Positions 52,819 to 61,700 of a stretch of 64,000 bases of DNA are shown in pieces (positions within the stretch are counted from its first letter, which is position 1; the number at the start of each line of letters is the position of its first letter). The position numbers were made by a program, and so were the translations under genes. Origin of the DNA: Blautia faecis (GTDB lineage Bacteria; Bacillota; Clostridia; Lachnospirales; Lachnospiraceae); NCBI RefSeq assembly GCF_020554845.1, contig NZ_JAJCIA010000011.1:1-64000 (forward strand), written 5' to 3'. Under the pieces are notes generated by a model. It was not told the origin of the DNA. It made no database searches and saw nothing but the letters and a program-made list of their open reading frames with translations.

Positions 52819-52866
52819 AAAGGGCACTGGCAGATGTGTGTAAAATCACATCTGCCAGTGCCTTTT
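52819..52866. terminator. Bidirectional terminator
   Basis: aaagggcactggcagatgtg pairs perfectly with cacatctgccagtgcctttt. It separates the GH3 fragment from the converging 52916 gene. Confidence 0.9.
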
Positions 52867-52915
52867 GGGTTTACGCTGAAGCTGCTGATATTTCTCCGGA
52901 GCCAAGCAAAGTAAC

Positions 52916-53725
52916 TCAGTCTTTCGACGGAAGACTGCTCTCAAAGTATGCGATGATCTGAAGAACTCTGTAAACCAGCTCCAAAAGAGCAATAATCATA
53001 TTGTTTATATATTCAATGTTGTAAAGCTGGAAAAGTTTTTTACTCATTTCGATTTCTTCAGCTGTCGCAAGATGTTCTTTTTTCATTATCTTCAGAGTCA
53101 TTTCCTGGGCTTTTTTCTCGGTTTTCAGCACTTTAACAGACATGACAAAGGAAATAATGTAAATAATAAGACCAAGGAGAGTAAAAAACATTAATCCCAG
53201 ACCAGTTACATTTCTGAAAACAAAAAGGTCAAGCAGAAGTCCGATGAGTATCAGTGGTATGAAAGCCAGTGGTCCGAAATAAATGACAGGAGTCATCCGG
53301 ATTCTTGCTGCCATGTCTGGATCCCCCTCTTTGTCAAGAATGGCAAGGGAAGCCTTCTGCACAGCTATTGAAAGAGAAGTTATGCTGTCCTTTTTCCAGG
53401 TAAGTCTTCTGAGACGTACTTTCTTGAAAAAGTGGCTGTAGCTGTTTCCAAACAGGATGGAGCCGTTTTTGGAAACTTTAATGTGCTCTAGCTCGTTATT
53501 GTCAAGAACCAGTCGTGCTGCTTCTTCGCCGTTTTTTCCGCAGGTGTTTTTCGTGCGGTTGTATTTGGCGTATGCAATAGCGAGGTAGATGGATACAAAA
53601 AGGGAAAAAAAGGACGCAACGACCAGGAGCCCCACAATGATCGCCATTGTTACAACAATCTGATCTGAAACATTGTTCATATTGATGTCTGTAAGTTCAG
53701 TTAATAAGTCTCTTATATTTTGCAT
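52916..53725 (-). CDS. YugP-like membrane protein lacking the zinc motif
   Basis: This 269-residue protein follows the layout of the YugP putative membrane zinc peptidases: an N-terminal membrane segment, GEEAARLVLDNNELEHIKVS, a basic KKVRLRRLTW strand, then SITSLSIAVQKASLAI. Two membrane segments around VIYFGPLAFIPLILIGLLLD and a C-terminal helix follow. Active members have HExGHAxQ where this protein reads VQKASLAI, so all metal ligands are gone. It is four bases from the upstream secreted-protein gene and likely co-transcribed. It may be a regulator or scaffold; the assignment rests on pattern similarity. Confidence 0.55.
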   Translation of the reverse strand: MQNIRDLLTELTDINMNNVSDQIVVTMAIIVGLLVVASFFSLFVSIYLAIAYAKYNRTKNTCGKNGEEAARLVLDNNELEHIKVSKNGSILFGNSYSHFFKKVRLRRLTWKKDSITSLSIAVQKASLAILDKEGDPDMAARIRMTPVIYFGPLAFIPLILIGLLLDLFVFRNVTGLGLMFFTLLGLIIYIISFVMSVKVLKTEKKAQEMTLKIMKKEHLATAEEIEMSKKLFQLYNIEYINNMIIALLELVYRVLQIIAYFESSLPSKD

Positions 53726-53728
53726 CTT

Positions 53729-54595
53729 CTACTTTCCCTTTGCCATATATAATGTAGCGTCTGCATTGCGGTCTATAGGGGATTCTTCTTCCTTGGTACA
53801 AGCCCGGTCTGTAAAGATGCCATCATAACCTTCTGGTAAGTAAATAACTACGCCATCCCCTTTGGGTACCTGTACGGAAAAGGTCTCTTCGTTTTCAGTA
53901 TCCGGATCTGTTGTGAGGGTTACCTGGCGAAGATTCTCTATGGCTGTGCTGTGTTCGTACATTGTCTGTGCCAGCTCTGGTCTTTCCACATCATATTCAA
54001 TAGTAGCAGTTACATAGGGACGTGTTGAGCCGTCCGGTGCGACTAAGGTTTCATCAAGGGACAGAAGTGTGAAGGTTTCTGCATCCAGAACGTAGTCAGT
54101 GATAAAATACTCGCCTTCGTTATAGGGGAAGCCTTCTCCTGTTACCTGTTTTTCGGTATCTTCCGGGGAAGCATCGCTGGAGACGTAAATTTTGCCATCT
54201 TTTTCTTCACAGCTTGTTATGGTTTCAGCGGCGCTCGAGGAAAAAATCACATTATCCGTTGCGGGATATGCTACAGGATCCTGTAAAATGTACAAGATTC
54301 CGCTAAGGGAATCCTCTTCAGAAAGATAGTTCAGTTGTCCATCCAGATACAGTTCAGTGCTGTCGGGATATGAGACTAACAGCAGATCCTTGTCCACATA
54401 CTGCGAATAGGTAAAGTCATCGTCAACATAGACCGAAGTAATCTGAAAAGAAGAATGGTTTTTCAGCAGCTGTTCTGTCTGCGTCGCCGTATCGATTTCT
54501 TCAAGCGTGACGGTTTCCCCGCTGGTCCAGCCAGCAAGCATCAGGCCTCCTGTAATTAGTCCCATTCCTAAAAGTATTGAGTGAATTTTTTTCAT
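53729..54595 (-). CDS. Secreted protein of unknown function
   Basis: The 288-residue protein has a signal peptide (MKKIHSILLGMGLITGGLML followed by AGWTSGE). The LAGW stands where a lipoprotein would have LAGC, so the lipobox Cys has apparently become Trp. The mature part is acidic and probably beta-rich, with no domain I recognise (SVYVDDDFTYSQYVDKDLLL). It is first in a two-gene unit with the YugP-like protein, suggesting a joint envelope function. The start follows taaggaggataac. Confidence 0.75.
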   Translation of the reverse strand: MKKIHSILLGMGLITGGLMLAGWTSGETVTLEEIDTATQTEQLLKNHSSFQITSVYVDDDFTYSQYVDKDLLLVSYPDSTELYLDGQLNYLSEEDSLSGILYILQDPVAYPATDNVIFSSSAAETITSCEEKDGKIYVSSDASPEDTEKQVTGEGFPYNEGEYFITDYVLDAETFTLLSLDETLVAPDGSTRPYVTATIEYDVERPELAQTMYEHSTAIENLRQVTLTTDPDTENEETFSVQVPKGDGVVIYLPEGYDGIFTDRACTKEEESPIDRNADATLYMAKGK

Positions 54596-54826
54596 GTTGT
54601 TATCCTCCTTAAATTTAAAATTTACATTGTAAAAAACAGCGCCCTTGTCTTTATATCTATGCTATTTGAAATTGATTTTATTGTCTATATTTTTGCGTGA
54701 GTGGACAAAATACGGCGCAAAAAGACATGGGGGAAATTTGATTTCAACATCTATAAATGATATACTTTTTATCAAGTATTCGGAGCTGTTTTTCTTTGAT
54801 TTTGACATGTCAGAAGGGGGCTTTTT

Positions 54827-56158
54827 ATGATAGCATTGCGTTATTTCTGCGGCTTTTTTCTTCAGATTTTTCCATATGCGTTTTTCTGTATGTTTCCATT
54901 CCGGGACCGTTTTCGGGGAAGCAGGAAAAGGGCTGTGTTTATTGCACTTTCTATTTTCGCCTTGATGGTTATCCCGTTTTGCACTGTGGCGCAGCTGAAT
55001 GTGGGCGGTGCTTATAAAGAAACTATCTGGAATATTATTTTTTATATTGCATTGCTGTTGTTCGGGGTGATGTACTGTCTGGTGGTTCGGGCGAAAATAC
55101 CCGAGAAATTGTTTATATTTTTTGTGGTTATGAGTTACGGATTTTTTGTCACAAGTTCGGTGACTTTTTTGTTTCGCAGCTTTAAATTTGAATCAGATGA
55201 TTTTATGTATCCGCCAGTTGCCCTTGCTTTAACGCTTGGAATCAATCTGGTTCTGGCAAAGCCTTTTCTCTTGCTGATGGAAAGGATTCGTGTTATGATC
55301 GAAATAGATCTGGAAACACGTATCTGGGGGATCCTTTGTTCACTTCCTGCATTGTTTATGCTGATCGCCAGCATTGCACAGTTTTTAACTACAATAGATA
55401 TTGACCGGAATGTTATTGTCCATATGCTGTTCGTTCTTTTTGCTATATTTGCATTTATTGTGTATGGCGTGTTTTTTGGCGTTATGGGGTACATTTGCCG
55501 TAAAAAAGAGGAAGAGCGGGTTTCTGAGTGTATGCTGGAAGGATACCGGAAGCAGGCGGAAAACAACGAATATATCCTTGAAGCGCATCATGAGATCCGG
55601 CATCATATGAATGCTTTGTCCGCTTATCTTAAGGAAAGGGACTATATGGGAGCGGAGGAATATATTCACAAGTTTGCAGATGACGCAGGACAGCTTCCAT
55701 TTGTTACATATACGGCGAATACGCTGGTTAATTCTATTCTTTCGGAGTTTTCCGAAAAGGCGAAGAGATGTAAGGTGAAAGTGGATTACAGCATTATTAT
55801 CGGCAGTCAATTGAATATGGAAGATATTGATCTGTGCCGGATGCTGAACAATATATTGGAAAATGCAGTAGAGGGATGCAAAAAGGTTTCAGGCGAACGG
55901 CGGTTTATCAGGCTGAATCTTCATTCAAAAGAGAACTTTCTGTTTGTGAAATGTGAGAATGGCTGTGATGAGGGAAGCCTGAGAGTTGCAAATGGAAAGT
56001 ATAGATCTACGAAGCGTGATATTAGCAAACATGGCTATGGTCTTAAGATCATGGGAGAGATTGTGGAAAAATATAATGGCATTCTCAGCGTGCAGGTTCA
56101 CAATGGCCTCTTTTCTGTAACAACAACTCTTTGCCTTGATGAAAAAAACGAAGAATAG
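54827..56158 (+). CDS. GHKL sensor histidine kinase
   Basis: The 443-residue AgrC-type kinase has six or seven membrane segments in residues 1-215. A coiled linker follows, then the histidine site HHEIRHHMNALSAYLKERD, the ATP-binding NNILENAVEGC, and KHGYGLKIMGEIVEKYNG. It starts after an agaaggggg site. The paired LytTR regulator overlaps its 3' end. Such systems often sense peptides. It is divergent from the two envelope-protein genes, which may be its targets. Confidence 0.92.
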   Translation: MIALRYFCGFFLQIFPYAFFCMFPFRDRFRGSRKRAVFIALSIFALMVIPFCTVAQLNVGGAYKETIWNIIFYIALLLFGVMYCLVVRAKIPEKLFIFFVVMSYGFFVTSSVTFLFRSFKFESDDFMYPPVALALTLGINLVLAKPFLLLMERIRVMIEIDLETRIWGILCSLPALFMLIASIAQFLTTIDIDRNVIVHMLFVLFAIFAFIVYGVFFGVMGYICRKKEEERVSECMLEGYRKQAENNEYILEAHHEIRHHMNALSAYLKERDYMGAEEYIHKFADDAGQLPFVTYTANTLVNSILSEFSEKAKRCKVKVDYSIIIGSQLNMEDIDLCRMLNNILENAVEGCKKVSGERRFIRLNLHSKENFLFVKCENGCDEGSLRVANGKYRSTKRDISKHGYGLKIMGEIVEKYNGILSVQVHNGLFSVTTTLCLDEKNEE

Positions 56159-56171
56159 GAGAATTTTTATT

Positions 56172-56885
56172 ATGTACCGTATCGCGGTCTGCGAGGATGA
56201 ACCGATTTTTTTAAAATATATTTCAGAAATGACAGTTGACATTTTATCATCCATAGGAGAATCCTGTGAAATCTGGAAGTATACTTCCGCTTTGGGATTG
56301 GAGAGTGCGTTGCAGGAGGATTCTGGTGCTTATGATATTCTGATCCTTGATATTATGCTTGGGGAGATTAACGGAGTCAGTTTTATGGAATATCTTCGGG
56401 ATCACGGAAACTGTGTTCCTGTCATATTTATTTCAAGCAGCGAAAAATTTGTATTTGATGCATATTCCGCTGAGCCGGTTGGCTATATTCTGAAACCGGT
56501 CAGCAGGCAAAAGCTGGCAGAAGCCCTGAACCGAGCAATTCGGCATCTGACACCAAAATCGATCGTGGTAGATACTCCATCTGCTACGGTGTCATTTCAT
56601 ATTCGGGATATTACGTTTATTGAGGTAATTAATAAAGAGCTGTTGATCCATCTCCAGGACGGAACTGTCACGAGAATCTATAAAACCCTTTCTTCTATGA
56701 AAGAAATCTTGCCTAAGGATATATTTGTACAGTGTCACAGATGCTATATCGTTTCCCTATATGCAGTCCGCTCCATCAAACGCTTCGAGATCACCCTGAA
56801 AAACCACGAAACCATTCCGGTCAGCAAGTACAGTTATAAAGAGGTACAGGAACAATTGCAGCAGTATGCGGCGAAATGGTTTTGA
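56172..56885 (+). CDS. LytTR-type response regulator
   Basis: The 237-residue regulator has an intact receiver (RIAVCEDEPIFLKYI, Asp in DILILDIMLGEINGVSF, GYILKPVSRQKL) and a full LytTR domain (ITFIEVINKELLIHLQDG, FVQCHRCYIVSLYAVRSIKR, VSKYSYKEVQEQLQQY). The start at 56172 has taggaga upstream. It shows what the truncated regulator at 49895 has lost. Confidence 0.94.
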   Translation: MYRIAVCEDEPIFLKYISEMTVDILSSIGESCEIWKYTSALGLESALQEDSGAYDILILDIMLGEINGVSFMEYLRDHGNCVPVIFISSSEKFVFDAYSAEPVGYILKPVSRQKLAEALNRAIRHLTPKSIVVDTPSATVSFHIRDITFIEVINKELLIHLQDGTVTRIYKTLSSMKEILPKDIFVQCHRCYIVSLYAVRSIKRFEITLKNHETIPVSKYSYKEVQEQLQQYAAKWF

Positions 56886-56964
56886 GGGGAAAAGTTTAGA
56901 GGTTTTTTAAAGATGTTCTAGCGTAAAGGACTAATAATCAGCAGTAAAACCCACTTGAGTCCCC

Positions 56965-57024
56965 AAAAGTTCCATGGTATCATTAATTTTAGCAAAATTA
57001 GTTGATATCATGGGACTTTTTATT
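56965..57024 (+). terminator. Terminator of the GHKL/LytTR operon
   Basis: A long near-perfect stem (aaaagttccatg, tatcat, taatttt and its inverted copies) ends in tttttattt. Confidence 0.85.
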
Positions 57025-57041
57025 TAGGGAGCGTGTAAACT

Positions 57042-58247
57042 ATGGGCAGAGACGAAATATATATATTGAAACATAAGGATTTAGATGTTGCGATGGTGAA
57101 AATAAATCCTTTTTCGGGAAGGATCGAATATGTCCTTGAAGTGTACATGCCAGAGGAATTGCCAGTAGGATGTGCGGAGGAGGGATCCGGGCTTGCCCAG
57201 TGGTGGAATATGCGTGCTGTTCCGGATACAAGAAAAGGAATTCAGCAGCAGCTTAAACTATTGGGGGAAGAGACAAGCCAGTCCCTTATGCTGGCGGCGT
57301 ACGGTCTGAGTTTGACGGATCATTATTGGATGCAGCCTGTTTCGAAGGAATTATACTGGAAGAACATAAATTTCTTTGAAAATGAATTCTCCGATGAACT
57401 TGGAAATTTACTGACCGATACAGGCAAGATTGATGTGGAAGGTCATATTTCCTGCTTTTCCCCGGCGTCTTCTGTAAATGGCGAGATGAAAAAGAAATGG
57501 GTGATTCGAGATCATACCCGTTTTCTTATGAAGATTAATACAAATAATTATGGGCAGCAGGCTGTAAACGAGAAAATTGCGTGCAGACTCCATGAAAGAC
57601 TGGGCTGGAAGAACTATGTTCCATATGAAATTGAGATGACACGGATTGATGGGCTGCAGGTTCCAGGCAGTTTAACACCGTTATTTACTTCTCTTGATAC
57701 GGAATTGGTTTCTGCATATCAGCTGATAAAAGACTATAAAATTCCAAACGACCAGTCTGAATATGAGGCAATTATCAATGTGGCAGTAAAAAATGGAATG
57801 GAAGAATTGGAAGTAAGAGCGCAGCTGGAATATATGATTTTAACGGATTTTGTGTTGAGCAATACGGACAGACATTATAATAATTTTGGATTTTTGTATA
57901 GCAGCAAAGCGCATAAGCTGATAAAAATGGCTCCGATCTATGATACTGGAAACTGTCTTTTTTATGATAAAGATTTAATACCTGTGAAATCTGGCTTGCT
58001 GGAGATCAGAGTAAATTCTTTTTGTAAAAAAGAGGCGGATATGCTTGCTTATGTGAAAAATAGAGAGCGTATTGAGCTGTCAAGGCTTAACGGATTTCCA
58101 GAAGAAGTGAAAACGCTGCTTATGTCATATACAAAAATGCCAGAAGAAAGAGCGGACAGGATTGCAGAGACTGTGGAGAAAAAGATAGAGTATCTTCGGC
58201 TTTTTCAAAGTGGTAAGAAAATCTGGAAAAGAGAAAAATATTGGTAG
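57042..58247 (+). CDS. HipA-like kinase-domain protein
   Basis: The 401-residue protein has an N-terminal region (1-165) without the usual HipA N-terminal domain, and a HipA-like kinase C-terminal part. The catalytic loop is LTDFVLSNTDRHYNNFGF and the metal-binding motif is APIYDTGNCL. WVIRDHTRFLMKINTNNYGQ may supply the ATP-binding strand and Lys. HipA-type kinases phosphorylate targets such as GltX; stand-alone relatives act as Ser/Thr kinases. No HipB repressor is adjacent. The 3' end abuts a small gene that may be its partner. Confidence 0.85.
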   Translation: MGRDEIYILKHKDLDVAMVKINPFSGRIEYVLEVYMPEELPVGCAEEGSGLAQWWNMRAVPDTRKGIQQQLKLLGEETSQSLMLAAYGLSLTDHYWMQPVSKELYWKNINFFENEFSDELGNLLTDTGKIDVEGHISCFSPASSVNGEMKKKWVIRDHTRFLMKINTNNYGQQAVNEKIACRLHERLGWKNYVPYEIEMTRIDGLQVPGSLTPLFTSLDTELVSAYQLIKDYKIPNDQSEYEAIINVAVKNGMEELEVRAQLEYMILTDFVLSNTDRHYNNFGFLYSSKAHKLIKMAPIYDTGNCLFYDKDLIPVKSGLLEIRVNSFCKKEADMLAYVKNRERIELSRLNGFPEEVKTLLMSYTKMPEERADRIAETVEKKIEYLRLFQSGKKIWKREKYW

Positions 58248-58279
58248 AAGCATGTGATTTTCTGGAGGTGAAAACTGAT

Positions 58280-58570
58280 TTGCTGAATATGCGTGTGCAG
58301 GGAAATAAATTATATATAGGTGAGGCTCCGGTGCTGGTTGTGGATATGCAGACGCAGGAGAACTATGTTCATTATGAGCAGGAAGATATTCCTTTCAAAA
58401 AAGAAGTTAAACTGAGCCCGGATCTTTTGCAGGGAAAGCGGCAAAAGGTGTTGAATACCGCATTGAATTATTATTACCAGACCGCATGTGAAATTGCGGA
58501 AGAGACGCGGTTTGCCAGGGAATATGGGAAAAGAGCGAACCGGACGAAAGTGGTGAAAACGGAAAAATAA
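58280..58570 (+). CDS. Small conserved-looking partner of the HipA-like protein
   Basis: The frame is open from TTG 58241, overlapping the kinase stop. The better start is TTG 58280, with ggaggtg at the correct distance, giving 96 residues. The sequence (NMRVQGNKLYIGEAPVLVVD, then a helical LQGKRQKVLNTALNYYYQTA and a basic tail) is unknown to me. Tight coupling to the HipA-like gene suggests a regulator, antitoxin or substrate. No helix-turn-helix is obvious. Confidence 0.65.
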   Translation: MLNMRVQGNKLYIGEAPVLVVDMQTQENYVHYEQEDIPFKKEVKLSPDLLQGKRQKVLNTALNYYYQTACEIAEETRFAREYGKRANRTKVVKTEK

Positions 58571-58586
58571 TTTATAAGTATGAATG

Positions 58587-58623
58587 AGTGACGCATCATT
58601 TGAAGTGGTGTGTCACTTTTTTT
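58587..58623 (+). terminator. Terminator of the HipA-like operon
   Basis: agtgacgcatca pairs with tggtgtgtcact, followed by a run of T. Confidence 0.88.
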
Positions 58624-58767
58624 GTGAGTAACGAGCTGAAGCTTTTGCTGGCGAGAGAATTTAGCAATTGTGTTGTTGAAATTAGCCGAAAAAGTGTACA
58701 AAAAAACATAGTGTATGGTTAGAAAAAATGGTAAACTGTAGAAAAGAAATTTTTACAGGAGGCGTGT

Positions 58768-61700
58768 ATGAAAAGGAAGAGATCCATTGGGCTTTCGGTG
58801 GGGATTTGTCTTCTGCTTCTTGGGTTATTCAGCAATATAAGCGTTTTTGCGGCAGTAACAGAAGGGAAAGCAGGGGAGACTCTTACCGGGGAGTATGCAG
58901 TTATTGTGAATACGGATCCCGAGGTGGCACATAATACTGGAACGCTGGTGTTTGATGATGGCGCAGATGGGACTGCGCCGTATACGGCAGGGAGCGTGGG
59001 AGCTTCTAACAGTTTGGGCAGCGTAAATGTGGCGGGCGGAAGCACGAATTCCGCGATCGCTTTGCAGTCAGCCACCACCTACACCATAGGACAGGAAAAA
59101 TATATGGGCACCACATATTCCCAAAAGACTTATGTCTGCATTGGGATAGGGGAGCATTGTTACATCTGGATGGAAAAAAACATGAAATCAGATTATGACA
59201 GTGCCGGAAAAACCGCGGTTATAGCAGCTGATATGGCAAGTGTTTATGATGGGCAGCCATATCGCATTCTGAATCAGCTGGCCGGCGGGGAGATACCATG
59301 TCTGGATGGTTCGGGCAAATTGTCAATTTTGCTTGAAACACTGAGCAGTGCCAGTGGAATGTATATGTATGAGACTGATGTGACGGCGATTCATATTAAC
59401 ATTCCGGCTGCATCCTCTTATGTGACAGGAGAAATGTCCAGAAGAAACGGTCTGTTGGTTCATGAGGGACAGCATGCAGTGCTTGCCTTGAAGACTAATT
59501 TTTCCAGTTCAGGAAAATATATGTGGCTGAATGAGGGACTTGCAGTTACAGTAATGGACTATCTGTGGGGAGGTATAGACAGCAGCGGCTGGTTAAATGG
59601 AATTGCAGAGAATGCAGCAATCCGCAGAGGCTCATCCCTGATTTATCAGTCTTACAGAGATGACACGGCAAGGGACTATGGTTTGCCATATCTGTTTGTC
59701 AGATACGTGATCGACAGGATGGCCAGAGGCTATGATCCTATGTCTGTACTTCCACGTTTTTATCAGATAAATGCTTCTGATTTAAACTGTGAGGAATATC
59801 TGGAAAAGGTTACAGGGGTGGCTTTTAAAACACTTCTTACAGATTTTTATACAGCAATAGCCGCTGGTGAAACATCTGGCGCTTACGGTTTTTACGGAGA
59901 CAGGGTGGCAGCACAGAAAGCAGCGACTTATCCTGTTTTTGTAGGAAATAGTGGCGCAAAATATTCCCTAGAACCTGCTGCAGCTATTATTATAAAGCTG
60001 AAAGATGGTAAATTTACAGTTCCGTCTGATGGTGATTCCAATATTATTTATCGTGTGATCGGAAACCGGAACGCTGCTGTTTCTCCGGCAGGAGGAAATG
60101 GAACGGCGGAGAATCCATATGAGATAGACTCCCTGGAAGATTTGAATATGATTTCAGACCATGCAGGTGCACATTACTGTCTTACAAAAGATATTCAGAT
60201 TAATGGAAAAATAAATTTTTCTGTAAATTATTTTGGAGGGGTTCTGGACGGAAATGGGCATACTATCAGCGGTTTGAAAAAGCCGCTGATAGTTCAAAAT
60301 GGAGGAACTGTTAAGAATTTGCGTATAGAAGCAGCTTTTGATGATGACAGCCAGAATGCCCAGGGCGTTTTTGCCCAATATAACACTGGGAAAATTCAGG
60401 AATGTACGGTATCCGGGACTGTGACCGGTCATATGGGCGGTCAGGGCCTCCAGGAATTTCCCAAATTTGGTGGTATTGCGGGAGAAAATTCTGGTACCAT
60501 CAGTGGATGTTCATCAAGATTAAATATGAATCTGTCTATGCCGGCGATGAAAAGCTGGGCAGGCGGTATTGTGGGATTGAATAAAGGCTGTGTTGAGAAA
60601 TGTGTCAGCAGTGGAAAAATAACGGTTACGCAGGCGGAGGATGCCGGGCAGCTGTATGTGGGCGGCATTGCAGGAGGAACAGAACGGACAACATTAGGAA
60701 ACAGCAGTATAAAGGTTTGCGTTCATACCGGTATACTTCGGGTAAGTGGTAAAAATAAGAATGTCGGTCAGATTTGTGGTCAGATGACCTCTTCTGTGAT
60801 TTCTGATTGTTATGGAAAGGATTCTCAGGGAGAACTGATTGGCTCCACCGCAGCTACGGAATCAAATGGAAAGCTTCTTACGGAAAATCAGCTGAAAGAT
60901 TCCGCTTCTTATACGAATTGGAAGTTTGGAAGTGAGTGGAAAATTTCTGAGGACGGGATTCCGGCAAGGATGGAAGCTTCAGACATTACGTCTGTTTCTG
61001 CATATTTATATAGTTCTTCTTATTGTATTGGGGAGCGTCCGTATAGCTGGGGAATTCTTTATATTAATGGTCAGCCTGGTGGAATTGATATTACAGATGA
61101 TATGATCAGTGGTTTTGATAACACAACAGCAGGTACGAAAACCATAAACATTGTATATAAAGGAAAAACCACCAGTTGTTCGATAACGATTACGGAGCCG
61201 GACAGCAGCAAAATAACAAAGGTTCAGATATCAAGGGCTCCAAAGACAAATTACACGGAGGGGGAGCTATTTGATCCTTCAGGAATGAGTTTGTATATTT
61301 CTTATTCTGCATATTCCGGGGCATGGGTTTACAGTGATTTTTCCTATGATAAAACAGAGCCTCTGACAACTGCTGACACGGCTGTAACATTTGATTATCA
61401 TGGCTTTAAAGTACAGCAAAAGATTACAGTTACAGCGAAAAAACCCAGTAAGCTTAGCGTAATTACAGCACCGGATAAAACGGATTATAGTGTGGGAGAT
61501 AAGCTGGATCTGTCTGGTCTGAGGCTTCGTCTGACCTATAATAATGGCAATAAGTCACCGGCATTCACTGCTGATCAGCTGGAGCAATATGGTGTGAAAA
61601 TCGCACTTGGAAATGATGGTAAAGTGACACCGGTTTCTGCTGAAAAAATATTCACAGCAGATGATAATGGGCAGACACTTTTGTTTTATGCGACGGATGC

